Shown here one piece after another: positions 12,339 through 24,500 of a DNA stretch of 64,000 nucleotides (position 1 is its first letter; each line of letters starts with the position of its first letter). A model generated the notes under the pieces. The model worked only from the letters and a program-made list of their open reading frames with translations, had not been told where the DNA came from and ran no database searches. The DNA comes from Laburnicola sp. R22_1 (lineage: Eukaryota > Ascomycota > Dothideomycetes > Pleosporales > Didymosphaeriaceae). The DNA is taken from assembly GCA_014281115.1 (NCBI GenBank), contig JACONQ010000006.1:1364001-1428000 (forward strand), in the 5' to 3' direction. A program made the position numbers and the translations under genes.

Positions 12339-13973
12339 TCAACCCTCCCTTTTCAACCCCTCAACCCTCCTCCTCGCAACCTCGACCCTCAACCTCGCAA
12401 CCTCGACCCTCAACCTCGCAACCTCCAACTCAGCCTCCACCTCCTCCAACTCCGCCTCCCTCCACCTTAATCTACCTTCTTTCCCAGGCCTATCTCCTGT
12501 CGTGTTGTTTTTAGGGCTACCGTGTGCGCTTTCTCCCACGTCGGGTGGTATACGCAGTTTGTCTTTGGCCGCGGCGTTGTCTTTTTCCCTCCCAGCTCCC
12601 ACTGCAGCTGCGTCGCCGTCGCCGTCTTTCCCCACGGCTTCCGCAGTAGCTGCGTCGACATCTTCTTTCCACGCTTCCTTGGGCCCATCCCCTACTACCA
12701 ACGGACCCGGAATCGGACTCAACCCCCTCAAAAAAGCAGAAAACGGCGTTTTTGGCACGGCGATAGTATCGCCAATACTATTACTCTGCTGCTTTCCATC
12801 AGAACCTGTAGCTGTAGCTGTAGCTGTAGTAGTCGTGGCGGTAGGTGAATAATGCAACAACGCGCGCAGACTCGACGGAAGTGGCGTCGGGGGTACATGC
12901 AGTGTCAGTGGACCCGGGGGTGACGTGCGCGATGCAGGAGCGTGAGCGTAGTTTGGTGACGAGGTAGATGTAGATGGTGCAGGGACTTTGAGGTTGAGCG
13001 AGGGGGGAGGGGGCCGCGGTTGTGAGCGCGGAGGCGGGGTGTGTGGCGTTGGGGTTGGGGTTGGGGTTGTGTAGACGGCGGTATTACTGGCGTTGTTGAT
13101 GTGCTGGTCGTGTGTCAGCGGCGATTCGCGCCTCGTATATCCCTCACCTCCACCTCCCATCGGCGTAGACAGTGCCCTTTGTTGACGTCGCGGCGACGAG
13201 ATAGCTGAAGGTTGGTGTGCGCCGTGCCGCGGCATCGTAGCCATGCCGTGGTGTCGTTTTGTGCGCGAGGTGGTTCTATGCAGCGATCCCGCATGGATGA
13301 AGGGACTGGGCGTTCTCTCGATGTCGATATCTGCGTCTACGTCTCCGTCTTCCATGCCGCGGGGAAACCCGTGGTGCGGATGTTGCGCCAACGAGTAGCG
13401 ATTCGGATACGCGTGTGCGAGCGGGCCTGTGTATTTTTCGCCGATATATCTGGGCCATAAATCAGGGTCATCACCCACATCGACCTCGTCGTCGTATCTC
13501 TGTAAAGAACAAACGTTTCTCGTATAGGGGTCCCGGTCGTCTGTGTCTTCGTCATGGACACTTGCTTTCCGCTTCATCCCGCCCAAGCCGCCTTCGACGG
13601 CCTGTCCGCCTCCGAGAACGCCCGCACTTCTAACCGCGTCCCATACATCGCCGACGACCAGTCCTCTTTCCCCAACTTCGCCTCGCTCCCCGCTCACCCT
13701 TCGGCCGCCTTCTCGCCGACGCACCCGGGCCATGTAGTACGTCTCTAGCAGCCTATGCGCGCGCTCCTTCTGCCCGGCCGTCAGCTCGGAAAGCCGCAGC
13801 AAGCCAGCGATAACGTCCGGTGACCATAATTCAGCGAGGGCGTTGGGGCGGAGTGAGGATGGGAGCGAGAGTGTGGGGTCTGTGGGGGAGAGATCCCAGT
13901 TTGAGCGGATGAGAGAGAGGGCCGCGGAGAAGGATGGGGGCGTGTTTGTGGGGTCTGGGTCTGCTGTGTGCAT
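12339..13973 (-). CDS. hypothetical protein with C-terminal coiled coil
   Basis: I do not recognise this 544-aa protein. The start is ATG 13973 (MHTADPDPTNT); the frame stays open upstream but reads as leader sequence without ATG. Residues about 10-75 look structured (helical, ELWSPDVIAGLLRLSEL and HRLLETYYMARVRRR). The middle is basic, His/Pro-rich and probably disordered. The last 45 residues form a charged heptad coiled coil (EVARLRVEVARLRVEV) encoded by a 21-bp tandem repeat. The gene is convergent with the glucanase gene and lies downstream of DUG2 in the same orientation with a 400-bp gap. It may be a nuclear or scaffold protein, but nothing specific supports that. No intron is needed. 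Confidence 0.6.
   Translation of the reverse strand: MHTADPDPTNTPPSFSAALSLIRSNWDLSPTDPTLSLPSSLRPNALAELWSPDVIAGLLRLSELTAGQKERAHRLLETYYMARVRRREGGRRVSGERGEVGERGLVVGDVWDAVRSAGVLGGGQAVEGGLGGMKRKASVHDEDTDDRDPYTRNVCSLQRYDDEVDVGDDPDLWPRYIGEKYTGPLAHAYPNRYSLAQHPHHGFPRGMEDGDVDADIDIERTPSPFIHAGSLHRTTSRTKRHHGMATMPRHGAHQPSAISSPRRQQRALSTPMGGGGEGYTRRESPLTHDQHINNASNTAVYTTPTPTPTPHTPPPRSQPRPPPPSLNLKVPAPSTSTSSPNYAHAPASRTSPPGPLTLHVPPTPLPSSLRALLHYSPTATTTTATATATGSDGKQQSNSIGDTIAVPKTPFSAFLRGLSPIPGPLVVGDGPKEAWKEDVDAATAEAVGKDGDGDAAAVGAGREKDNAAAKDKLRIPPDVGESAHGSPKNNTTGDRPGKEGRLRWREAELEEVEAELEVARLRVEVARLRVEVARRRVEGLKREG
12375..12426. repeat. 21-bp minisatellite encoding heptads
   Basis: About two and a half copies of CGCAACCTCGACCCTCAACC(T) in direct order. 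On the minus strand each copy encodes one heptad of the coiled coil ending the protein at 12339-13973. The 21-bp period preserves both frame and heptad register. Confidence 0.75.
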
Positions 13974-14377
13974 ATCTTTTGTTACTTGGTGTAGGTGGTG
14001 ATGGTGTGCCGGTAGGGTTGTGGGTGTAACGGGGAGTGTTGGATTGACTGACCTGTGTGCTGAGGTAAGAGGCGCAACGCTGATATTGATCCAGGACAAA
14101 GGGTCTTGGTTGAGGCGTTCGAGCGCCCTTGTTGTGCATGTTTGAGGCGTCCTCGTTAGGACCGACTGTTCGTTCTCCGACCTTTGTCCAACGCGCTGTA
14201 CACGTGAGCAAGGACAAACGTGGTTTCTGCTAGCACTTGTAATGAAATTTGAGAAGACCAAAGGACCAAGGTAAAATAAAGAACAAGAAACGGAAGTGTT
14301 TGGAACTAATCGATACTGTTGGGTATATCTCACTCTAACTCTATCCCACTCAAACGCCTCTTTTGTAATTTATATCC
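13974..14377. other. intergenic, upstream of the hypothetical gene
   Basis: 404 bp between the DUG2 stop and the start of the hypothetical gene, both leftward. It must hold the DUG2 3' end and the next promoter. The minus-strand frame is open through most of it, so an upstream non-ATG extension or 5' exon cannot be excluded. Confidence 0.5.
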
Positions 14378-17330
14378 CTATTTTAACGGTAACTCGCTGA
14401 ATACCTTCTTGAAGATATTTTTGCTGTTGTACAAATTGACAAGGCGCAAGCGCTCATTATCTAAATGCGCCGAGTCACTCGCCTGTCCACAAGGTAGGTG
14501 TGCAGCTGGAGCGCTGAACTCCTTTTCCAAAAAGCGTATGCTAGGGATGGAGCCGCCTTCGCGGATGTAGAGCGGTTTCTGTACGAGCGTGGGAGACGAA
14601 ACGTCTCCGTCTGCGTCCGACGAGCCGTTGGCGAGAGTATTTGAGGTTGTTGGTGAAGGCCGATTATCCGAGGATGCCAGTGCCATTCCGAAGTAATCTT
14701 GGTTGCTCTTCAGCGCAGTAGAGGAACTACTGCGCCATCCTAAAGTGGGACCCCATACAGACATGACGGCACTTTCGAGAGTCTGGAATATCTCGTCGGT
14801 AAAGTCGCCAAGCCATGGCTCTGCTTGATGGTCGATTGTAACCTTCAGTGAGTTTTTCGATTCGAGCTGCTCGAACTCGGATTGAAGGAACGATTCGAGT
14901 GACTGTGCGACTGCAGCGGCTTCTTGGTTGGGTACAAGACGAAATGATAGCGAAGCCTTAGCCAAGCGGGGGATAATCGTGGAATTGTCTGGGCCTGAGG
15001 TCTGAAAGCGATGGATGGTGAGCGATGCTTCTCGCCATCTACGCATCAGAGACTGCGCGAGATCCTCTGGATCGCCCAGGTCTGGGTTGCTTTGAAGAAG
15101 TGTCGCAGTAATCTCGGAATAGAGTCTCTCTTCATCCTCTGCAAGAGGCAGGATCGGGTCGTAGAAGCCAGGGATCTGCACTTTACCATGAGGGCCAGTC
15201 AGCTTTGAAAGTAGCATGACAAGGTCCTTGAGTGGCTCATCGAGCAACGCGCTCCCATCGACACCGCTGTGAAGATCGGGATGCTTGCTCTTGATCTGTA
15301 CCGTCGCGTGAATGACACCCCGCAGTCCGTAGGTGAGACAAGGTACGTGATCGTCCAGCCAGTAGCTGTTTGCCAACAAAATCCAGTCCACGTCACCAAT
15401 AAGCTCCTTTTTTGCTTTAACCGCTTGCGCAAAGCCGCGGGAGCCGCATTCTTCCTCGCCTTCAATTAGGAATATGATATCCGAGCCCAGATTCTGCTCA
15501 TTGGCAAGTTCGTGAGCTGCATAAATAGCGGCCATGATCGGTCCCTTGTTATCGGAGATGCCACGACCGTACAGGTACCCACCCTCTCCTGTTAACGTGA
15601 ATGGATCATGCTTCCATTTGCCTCGTTCGTTCTCCGCAGCGATGACGTCGTAATGGCCGTAAAACAGAATCTTCTTCCTCGAAGCTGCAGACGCGGGGTT
15701 ACCTCTGAACTTTGCGAAAACAATCGGGTTGCACGGCTCAGCCGTGTTGAGCATCTCGGTGGCTGCGCCAAAATTTTCAAACACAGAACGAAGGTAAGAT
15801 GCACCGCGCCGACAATCAGCGCGATATTTTGGTAGGGACGATACTGTCTTGAAGGATATGAATTGAGTGAGGGATTCGACCATCCTGTCTAAGGTTCGGG
15901 TTAGTACGACGCGCCCCCGTGTTGCACACGGATCTCAGACTCACCATTGTTGCTTCTCTTCGTGTTGGCGCCCGATCTAGTACAATCCGGCACGTCCCAA
16001 ATGACGATCGTATTGTCGTTGCCACCGGTCACAAAGGTCGGCTTCCCGTTATAGTTTGAGAAGGCGGAAGCCAGAATAAGCCCATCGTGCGCTTTGAATG
16101 TTGAGATTGTTTCGTAATGTTGGTTGTATTTCTGTGGTTGGTTAGTGGGAGATGGAGTCAGTACTCGTAAACGTCTTACCTGCACAAGGCCAGATATACC
16201 GCCTGCGAAGAGATGGCCACCACCTAAGCTTAGCGTGAGGACATCGCCCGTCTCGGTCTTGAGACTTCTGACAAGCTGCCTCGTCTCCAGATCCCATACA
16301 TTGACCTCGCCGTCGAAGCGTCCGCTGTAAAGGAACGAGCCCTCCCGAGCAAGCGAGAGAATTGACTCGCCTTCTTCTCTCCCGTCTTCTAGCTCGCAAA
16401 TGCGCGAAATGGCTCCTCCTTTGCCGCCATTGATCTCCCATAGAACGATTCGACCGTCTCCACCACCCGAAACTAGCACCTCCTCAGAAGGAGCACCAGG
16501 TAGTATTCCTTTTCCAAGAAGCATACAATAGACGTATCCAAAGTGTGCGAATTGACGTACGTCCTGTTTATCTATTTCTAGATATTGCCCCCCAACAGCG
16601 TCTTTTATACTGGCCTCGGGGCCTTGTGGTCTAGGTGTCGAGACTCCGCCAGGGCCGGTCGAGTCGAAAAATCGATTCTTGCGTTCCGAAGGATGCGACG
16701 AGGGGTTGGGTTTCGGTCGTAGGTCTTTCTGCTTCAAGTCGTACCACTGGGCTCGTTAGCCACGTTCCTCCAAAATTGAATGTCCCGTACCTGTATGCTG
16801 GTATTCTGTGATCCAAGATACAATGTTTTATGATAAGAAGAGTAGACGACGCAGAAGATGTCGCCCACATCGTAGGGCGACCAGAGCGCATATAAGCGGT
16901 TGAAGCCCGACGTACACCAGACCTATACCATTAGCTCTCCGTACTGCTGATACCGATCTCTCTGCGCTCACATTGACAATTGGGTCCGTCGCGCTGGAGA
17001 AGAGGAGGGTTTGATCTTGGGACAAGGCTAGACTCAGCACACTTCCTCTGTGAGCCTCAATGGTTCTGCGCCGTTCGTACGTCTCGAGGCCATATACCTG
17101 CTATAGTTCAGATGCTGTCTTCCTGGCTTCGCGCTCTCTTCAGCTCGACATACCAGTATCTCCCCTCCTTGTGTCCCGGCGAAGATGTACTGCGAAGAGA
17201 CGGCCAGAGCAAGGATGGACTTGTCGTGCTTCATGCGATGGGTAAGCGTGGGGGAGCGGCCGTCGCTCGGGGCGGGACTGTCCTGGCGGTCGGTCTCCAT
17301 TGAGGCGTCATTGTGCAAGGGCTCTGGCAT
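14378..17330 (-). CDS. dug2: glutathione degradation protein DUG2 (WD40 plus M20 peptidase)
   Basis: DUG2 works with DUG3 and the dipeptidase DUG1 in gamma-glutamyl-transpeptidase-independent glutathione breakdown. Six exons: 17330-17154, 17097-16972, 16922-16791, 16746-16180, 16131-15945 and 15888-14378; introns are 44-56 nt, all GT-AG. They join to 899 aa (yeast Dug2: 878). The N-terminal half carries WD40 repeats (IFAGTQGGEIL, HRGSVLSLALS, VYCMLLG, ILASAFSN, VTGGNDNTIVIWDV). The C-terminal half, from MVESLTQFISFKTVSS, is an M20 metallopeptidase with metal-ligand motifs YGHYDV, GISDNKG, EGEEECGSRG and a late SAHLDNE. Intron 16132-16179 is 48 nt and in frame. The ATG at 17330 directly follows an in-frame TGA; an extra 5' exon upstream (17.5-17.9 kb) is possible but unresolved. 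Confidence 0.92.
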
Positions 17331-19332
17331 TCAACGGGTCAGCGACGACGGCATCGGAGCGGGCGCTGAAGCACATGTGCACATCTGGGTGCTGTGGGCG
17401 TGGGAACCCTGGACACAGTGGACAGGACCTCGTCCCGTCGGTGCCCCGCTAGCGCGACGGGCCGAATTCCGTCGTCTTGCTCAAGCTGCGAATTTCACAT
17501 AGCTACCGCCTCAGGCAACCAAGTCGCTGTTTGTGCTGGTACGATGACCATGGCGCGGCCGTTTGAGCGCTGGTCTCGTCCTGGGCTTTGTTCGACGTGG
17601 GACGAGCACGAACGTACCTTGCACCGGTGCTCCTCTGGCACCAGCGGAGATGTCCCGCGACGTGATGGAGGTTGAAAAGGGATACATGTCTCTGCTGGAG
17701 GCGCTGCAAGCCGACAAGAGATGGAACGGAAAACGCTGTGGATGAGGCGCCGCTTGGCTCCCGACGGCCGCGATCTCTGCTACCGCGTCCTGTGACGTGT
17801 CGGACCTTGAGCCCTCGTGCTCGTCGCCATGGTTGAAGACGGGCGGCGAAGAAGTAGGGGAAACATGAGAGCTGGGAGGAACTGCCCCATGGATATTCTC
17901 TCGGTCTGGGTCTTGGTGCCTGAGCATGGCTCTCACCGCTCCTGATTATTAGCCCTTGGCTACGCGGAAAGCTACGATGACGAGCTTGCTCTGCTGAGTT
18001 GCGGATGGGCTGTTCAGAGGCTCCGAATTCGCATGGATGCTGCATTCCGCTTTTGTACATGAATCTCTGGCAGGTATTTGACTCTGTTCACTATCTCCCG
18101 CTGTTTGTCTCGCAGGCGAGCACAAAGCGAGATGGATGCTGCCGTTTGACGACCATGGCGGGTCTGTCTTGTTGGCTCCTTCGAGCGGCGGCTTCCCTAT
18201 CTGATCCTCTGCGGGCCTTTGTCATCTTGGGCGTGGATGCGGCCCGTGGGGGAAACGACAGAGAAGCAGTTGGGCTGCATTTAATTTTAATAGCATGCAG
18301 CATGCATGCATAGGTGCCCGCTGATGGCCGCCTCATTCCGAAACAGTTCCGACTGCGCTGTGCTCGTTACCAGTGGTTATTCGCCCGGATCTCAGTGCCA
18401 GCAGAGGCACATGATGTAGCTTTGGTGAGAAAGCTACATGTGTGGCGCAGGCCATGGTGGAGAGCCTGAGGCAGCCTTTCAGGTAGCCGGATCCCTCCCT
18501 GGAGCCGATCATGCCAGCTGCGAGCCTTGCTGGCCATTCTGCGCCCTCTTGTATCGGTACGCGGGCAGCAATCGGCGCCGTGTGCTCGATGGCAGCGCAT
18601 GCTTCTGCGCGCCATCTTGCTGTGCCATGCGTCGCCCGCATGCATCCCGCCTGCATCCCGCCGTCGTCGTCCCCCGATGCGACACGTTCCCAGGCCATGC
18701 AGCAGCAGAGAGGGTTGCAGGGCAGCGTCGCCGACAGGCCAATGGCGGGCGTGCTGCGTTCAAGGTCGGTTCCAGGTCGGCGCTGGCAGTACAGTGGCAT
18801 GCCCCGCAGGAAGCGATTGCCATGTCGAGTTACAAGTGGCCACGCCAGCAAGCCGCTTCCTCCATGGCGCCCGCAGCCAACAGCCCTGGCATGCCGGCAC
18901 CGTCACAGGCCGCCGCAGCGCAGCGTCACGACGCAGCCTCCGGAATCCACTCGAGCCCGTCCGCGCCCATCTCGTCGCCGCCTACCCCTCGGCCGGCTTG
19001 CGGGCGCGTCGTCGAGCCGGATAGATAGCCGCCTCACTACGCGCGCCCGCAACAGCCTGTCCAGTGTTTCGCCGTGGAATGGCCCTGTTCCTTTCCTTCC
19101 TATCCTTCTTGGTCCGCGCCCTTAAATAGAGGCCCGGCGCGCCTGTCTCACCAAGTGGATAAAGCGTGGTGGAGTCCGTCCGAGCACTGATCTTTCCTGA
19201 CCGCCTCCGACTACTTTTATTATTGCTCGTCGACCAAGAGCTGTCCGTCGCCCGGCGCCGCTCGCTGTAGAACGTTGCACCACACCTCTCACCGGCCGCC
19301 CTCCGCTGCGGCCGTCCCTGCGACCGTCCGCC
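17331..19332. other. divergent intergenic region
   Basis: About 2 kb between the DUG2 start and the rightward membrane-protein gene. It is GC-rich, with overlapping open frames on both strands and none with a domain, good start context or introns. A missing 5' exon of DUG2 might lie at 17.5-17.9 kb. There is a short GCATGC-rich palindromic stretch near 18293-18312, but no mobile element or RNA gene was seen. Confidence 0.5.
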
Positions 19333-20673
19333 ATGGGAGTCGGAGAGACCATCACCGTCATCAATCGCTCGGGCAAGGTCGTCAGTAGTGTCAGTGCCGC
19401 CCCGGGCCCGTCTCCCGCCCTGCTAGCTTCCCTTCCCGTGTACTGACCGCCGCCCCAGTCCAAGCACATCTTCAATGTCTTCAAGGAGGCCAAGTCGGCC
19501 TACCGCGAGCGCAAAGCCGAGATCAAAGCCGAGCGCAATGCAGCCGTCGACGAGAGCAAGGTCCGCGAGAGCATCAAGACCATCCGCCTCGACGACGATG
19601 CCCGCTCGCGCGCCTCCTCGCACCACTCGAAGCACTCCAAAGCTACCCGTCGACCAAAGTCGCACCGGCCGTCCCAGCCTCCGCTGGAGCGGGGCTACAC
19701 CGACGGCTTCTACGCCAACGACCATGTGCCGCGCCGTAGCCGCCATCGTTTCGAGGACGACCTAGCGGCAGCAGGCCGAGAGGGACACCGAAATGAACTT
19801 GCCCGGCGAAACACCGAAGCATACCAGCCCATTGAGCGTGCTGTCTCCAAGCGACGAAAGTCCGACTCTGCCATCGACATGGATCTGGCATACGGTGATG
19901 TGCCCCCGCCGCTACCCGAAAAGCGCTTCGACGAAGGAGAACTACGCGAAAAGGCATCCAAGATCACCATGCTCCTAGACGAGGCAAATTGTTTACAGTA
20001 TTCTGTCACGGCCATGATCGACAACCTGCAGAAGAACCCGGACGCGCTTGCCGCGGTTGCGCTTACGCTTGGCGAGATCAGCACAATGGTGCGCAAGATG
20101 GGGCCTACCGTCCTGCCCATCCTCGCAAGGAGCTTCCCCGCCGTCGCCGCCCTGCTTGCGAGTCCACAGTTCATGATCGCTGGTGGTGTCGCTGTCGGCG
20201 TCACTATCGTTGCTCTCGGCGGCTACAAGATCGTCAAGAAGATGCAGGCACAGAAAGAGGAACAGGGCCAGCCCATGGCTATGGAGGCTACGGCCATGGA
20301 AGAACCGTTACTGCTCGATGAGCTGGAGCCGCCCGAGCTGGGTCGCATTGAGGTCTGGCGTCGCGGCATTGCAGACGTCGAAGCCAACAGCGCCGGCACC
20401 TCTGTCGACGGCGAATTCATTACACCTGGCGCAACGCGACACCTCGTTACCGCGGGCGTTCTGGACGAGGACGACATCAAGTCGCGCCGCAGCGCACGTA
20501 CCGCACGCACAAAGAAAGACAGCGAGCATCGCCCCAAGACGCATCGATCAAAATCCGTGCGCAGTGAGAAGACGACCAAGTCTACGACGTCCTGCAGCAA
20601 AACCAGCAAAGAAAAGAGCAAGAAAAAAGAACCTTCTGGTCTCAAAATGCTGTTCCGATCCCATTCCTCTTGA
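19333..20673 (+). CDS. conserved fungal hypothetical membrane protein
   Basis: 423 aa from two exons, 19333-19389 and 19459-20673. The intron 19390-19458 uses GTCAGT...CCCCAG; an equivalent GTCAGT donor 9 nt earlier would remove three residues. The ATG has the context GCCATGG. The N-terminus, MGVGETITVINRSGKVVSS then SKHIFNVFKEAKSAYRERK, looks like a conserved fungal signature, but I know no function for it. A basic disordered region follows, then a helical section (about 190-235), then one or two hydrophobic segments (about 240-285, including FMIAGGVAVGVTIVALGGY). The tail is Lys/Ser/Arg-rich. This suggests a tail-region membrane protein of an internal membrane, by inference only. Confidence 0.75.
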
Positions 20674-21594
20674 GCGTGTCGTGTTGCATTTCCATTTCTG
20701 TCTAGCGTTTGGCGTCTTTGTTTTCATACCATTAGACCGGCATACATCATGGCACTCGGTCTGCGTTCTTGCGTTGCTTGTTTGCTTGCTTGTTTTACAT
20801 GTTAGTTTGGAGGAAGCGACTGGCGTTTTTCTTTTGCATTTCTGCATGTATGAAGCTACGCTGTTTTGCTTTTTGGTTTTGTGGGGCAACATTTTTGCTC
20901 CCTACGTATTTGTTTGACCTTTGTTAGGTCGAGAGGTTTGTAGATATGATTGCCTTTACTCTCGCTGTATACCGAAAATGGCATCCTGGATATACTACCG
21001 CAATTACCGCGCCCTGTCCTTGGCTCTGAAGCTATTTTGTTGTTTGTTTGATACCTACCGAGTTCTGGACTCGTTGCCGTCGCCGGAAAGAGGCATGTCG
21101 GCGACGTTGGGCGCTTGGCGGGCGGAAGACTTCTTTGGAGACAAAGGCGAGGTCATTTGTTCCGTGTGATTGTTGCTCGTTTGCTGATTTGATTTGTGTC
21201 TGTGCTTCTTTTAGCCAAACTGCGGGAAGGCTCACATGGTGAGACCTAATGCGGGCGTTGGTGGTATCAAAGAAGAATGGGTGGGTGAATGGGGTGTACG
21301 TAGTGCCCCCGCGGAAAGTAACGTTTTTACTTGTTACTTTTTTTTCGCACAACAGGCAGGGGTTTTTGAGACACTTCTCATCTTTTCATCTGTTTGGGAC
21401 GTGTTGCTTGAGCCTTGAGGTGCGATAGCGAGCGAGCTGTCCGATCTGAAGCAGATACTTGCTAGCACCACATACCTACCTACACACATACCCGGCCGCC
21501 CGTTTTCGCGATCTCGACAGACACTGAGACAGAGATTAAACAAGAGTCTCCTCAGCGCATCTCATCTCCAACCCCATCCCAACCACACACAACC
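20674..21594. other. intergenic
   Basis: About 920 bp after the membrane-protein gene. T-rich stretches near 20700-20900 fit a 3' untranslated region. The part before 21594 is the presumed promoter and C/A-rich leader of the next gene. No further gene is supported. Confidence 0.55.
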
Positions 21595-24500
21595 ATGGCC
21601 TCTTCCTCTTACTCCCCCTTCCGCCCACGCCCCCACCCCCTCCCCGTCAACCCTCCTCACCGCCCTCGACAACGCCCTCCAAACCGCCCCTTCCCCCGCC
21701 GCCGCAACCCTCCAGAAATACCACTATTTCACGCGGCACCCCTCCCTCCGCGCAGCCATCTTACAGCGGTACCACACGTGGGGGCTGGACGAAGAGCTGG
21801 ATACCCATTTCCGCGCCGTGCTGGGCGAGGGCGCCTCGTACACTGGGTCCGGGTCGTCATTCGTCGCCCGTCGGGCGGAACACGTAGAAGCGCTACGGGC
21901 GCTGGTGAGGCGGTATCTCGCCGCCCGCTCGGGCGCGTCGTCCGCCGAAGCCAAAAACCAAGACGAATTGGATAAAGAGGAGAGTAGTATGCGGGGCGAG
22001 CGACAGAGGATACGACGCGAGTTGGAGGTGCGGGGGAGGGAGGGGGCGGAGGAGAGGGATGTAGAGAGGGCGAGGAGGGAGATGGATGGGATGGATGGGG
22101 CGTTTGTGAGGGAGCATTTGGAGGGGTGGCGTCGAGAGTTGTTGGAGCGCGGAGATGATGTGAATGCGCGGTATTTGTTTGCGAGGCTTTTAGGGAGGGT
22201 GAGGACGGAGTTGGAAGGGGTGGAGGAGAGGGTTATGAGGCGGGAGATGGAGCGCGTGGCGGAGATGGCGGACGCTTTTTGGAGGAGTAGCGTGGAGAGG
22301 TGGGTACGTGAGTATCGGGAGGGGGGGATCAAGGAGCGGGGGGAGTTGGTGATGGGTAGGGTAGAGTATGTCGTGAAGGGGTGTGAGGAGGAGGAGGACT
22401 TGAGGGGGGTGTTGAGGGAGTTTCATGGGATGCAGAGGCTGGATGATGTGGCGTTGGGGGTGGTGGAGGAGCAGTTGAACAATGAGGATTGGGTGGAGGG
22501 GTGGGTGGAGGGTTTTAGGAAGATGGATAAGAAGGGAGAGGGGGTGGATAAGGAGATGTGGAGTGGGGTGAGGGAAAGATTCGAACAGGGGTTGAGGGAC
22601 AAGTATTTGGAGGTTGTGACTGGGACGCGTGGGGATGGGCTGGTGCTGGCGAAGTTCTTCGACAATGGAGAGAGTAGGGAAGTGAGGGCCCAAATCTATG
22701 ACACGATACGGGTGGCTGTTAGTCTTGAGCCTGAGATGACAGAGTTTAGCGATGCGATGAGGGAGATGGATGAGTTCGCTTTGGGGGATGAGACGGAGCC
22801 GCTGCGGCCGTTTGAGCAACAGTCACCTCGACATCAGCGTCGTGTCTGGCAGGTTCTCGCTAATATGGCGCAGAACTGGGAGTTACTTGCTGCGGTTGAA
22901 GTCTTCAGAGCTGGGTGGCAGCCAGGGGATGAGAGAGACGATGCAGATCGGTACTTTGTCGCCAGAGAGGTGCACCAGGAAAGTGCCTTTAATCATCTGG
23001 ATGTTACGGATATGCGGCACTGGGACAGACGGCTGCTGGAGGTTTTGCATCTCCTCTCGCAGCACACTGGGGGGACGCCTATTGAGGCGAGGGCTGCAAT
23101 TGGAGCTGCAATGAGCTATCGAAACACGGAGATCCGTCTAGGAGTGGAACATCCTGAAGATGATCACTTGATCTACCAGGACGTTGTGTGGGCCATCGCA
23201 CACGTCTCAAGAGGACAGACCAGCGAGGCGGATGTCGAGAGAGAGATCGACGAGACCATCGCGCGGGAGTATCCGAAGGCAAAGTCGCCGCGTGTTTCGC
23301 CAACTGCGTCTGGTTCAGGTCCTGCCGCACCTGACTCTTCTGGCCCGTCACTTTCTAAGAGGAAGGGGAAAGAGCCAGTGAAATCTCCGAACAATGACGA
23401 TTTATACGCGTCTCCACCGAAAAATCTTCCGCGTGCTTCGCCAACTGCGTCTGCTTCTGGTCTGTCAGTCAAGCGCCCGCTTTCCAAGGGGAAGGGGAAA
23501 TCGCCAGTGGCATCTCCGAACAACGATGATTTATACGCGTCTCCATCGAAGAGCCCGCGGGTTCGGGAGGATGCTCCGGCGAGGTCTCCGTCCGACCGTC
23601 CTGCTAGTCAACAGCAAGCTCTGGCTAGGACTCCGTCCGAACGTCCTGCTAGCTCTTCGACACTTGCAGCTAGCTATAGTTTTGGAGGTGGGTTTGAATT
23701 AATGGATGGAGATGATTCCGACGACGATATACTCGAAGAGGATGGATCCGACCACGGTGGAGACGACGGCAATGGAGATGACGGCGATGGAGACGACCAC
23801 GATGGAGACGACCACGATGGAGACGACGGCGACGGAGACGACCACGATGGAGATGACGGCGATGGAGACGACAATGATGGATCCGACGATGATGGATCTG
23901 ACGATGATGGATCCGACCACGACGGACCCGACGACGATGACTCCGACGACGATAACTCCGAAGGTGATGCGTTGCATACGGGTGTTGATTCGGCGATCCT
24001 TGGGGCGGTCCTTAGGGCGACGCGTAACGCGCTTAATGGGGGTGCTGGTCAGGAACTCGGTGAGGAGACCGATGAAGGGGTCAATGAGGAGACCGATGAG
24101 AGGGCCAATGAGGACACCGATGAAGGGGTCAATGAGAACACCGATGAGGGGGTCAATGAGAACACCGATGAGGGGGTCAATGAGAACACCGATGAGAGGG
24201 TCAATGAGGACACCGATGAGGGGGTCAATGAGGGCACCAATGAGGGCACCAATGAGGGGGTCAATGAGGACACCGATGAGGAGACCGATGAGCAGCTCCT
24301 TCAGCTGTTCCATGAGGTGGTCAATGTGCCGTTCTATGAGAGAATCAATCGGGAGATCAATGAGATGAATCAGCAGATCAATCAGGAGGAGATCAATGAG
24401 GAGATCAATGAGGAGATCAATGAGGAGATCAATGAGGAGATCAATGAGGAGATCAATGAGGAGATCAATGAGGAGATCAATGAGGAGATCACTGAGGAGG

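Noticed and set aside
17503..18060. Leftward open frames upstream of DUG2
   Set aside because: They could hide a 5' exon, but no splice join to 17330 keeps the frame convincingly, and the DUG2 length is already normal without it.
18438..19125. Overlapping rightward open frames of about 165-205 codons
   Set aside because: Three frames are open at once in GC-rich DNA, none with protein-like order or introns. More likely the promoter of the 19333 gene.
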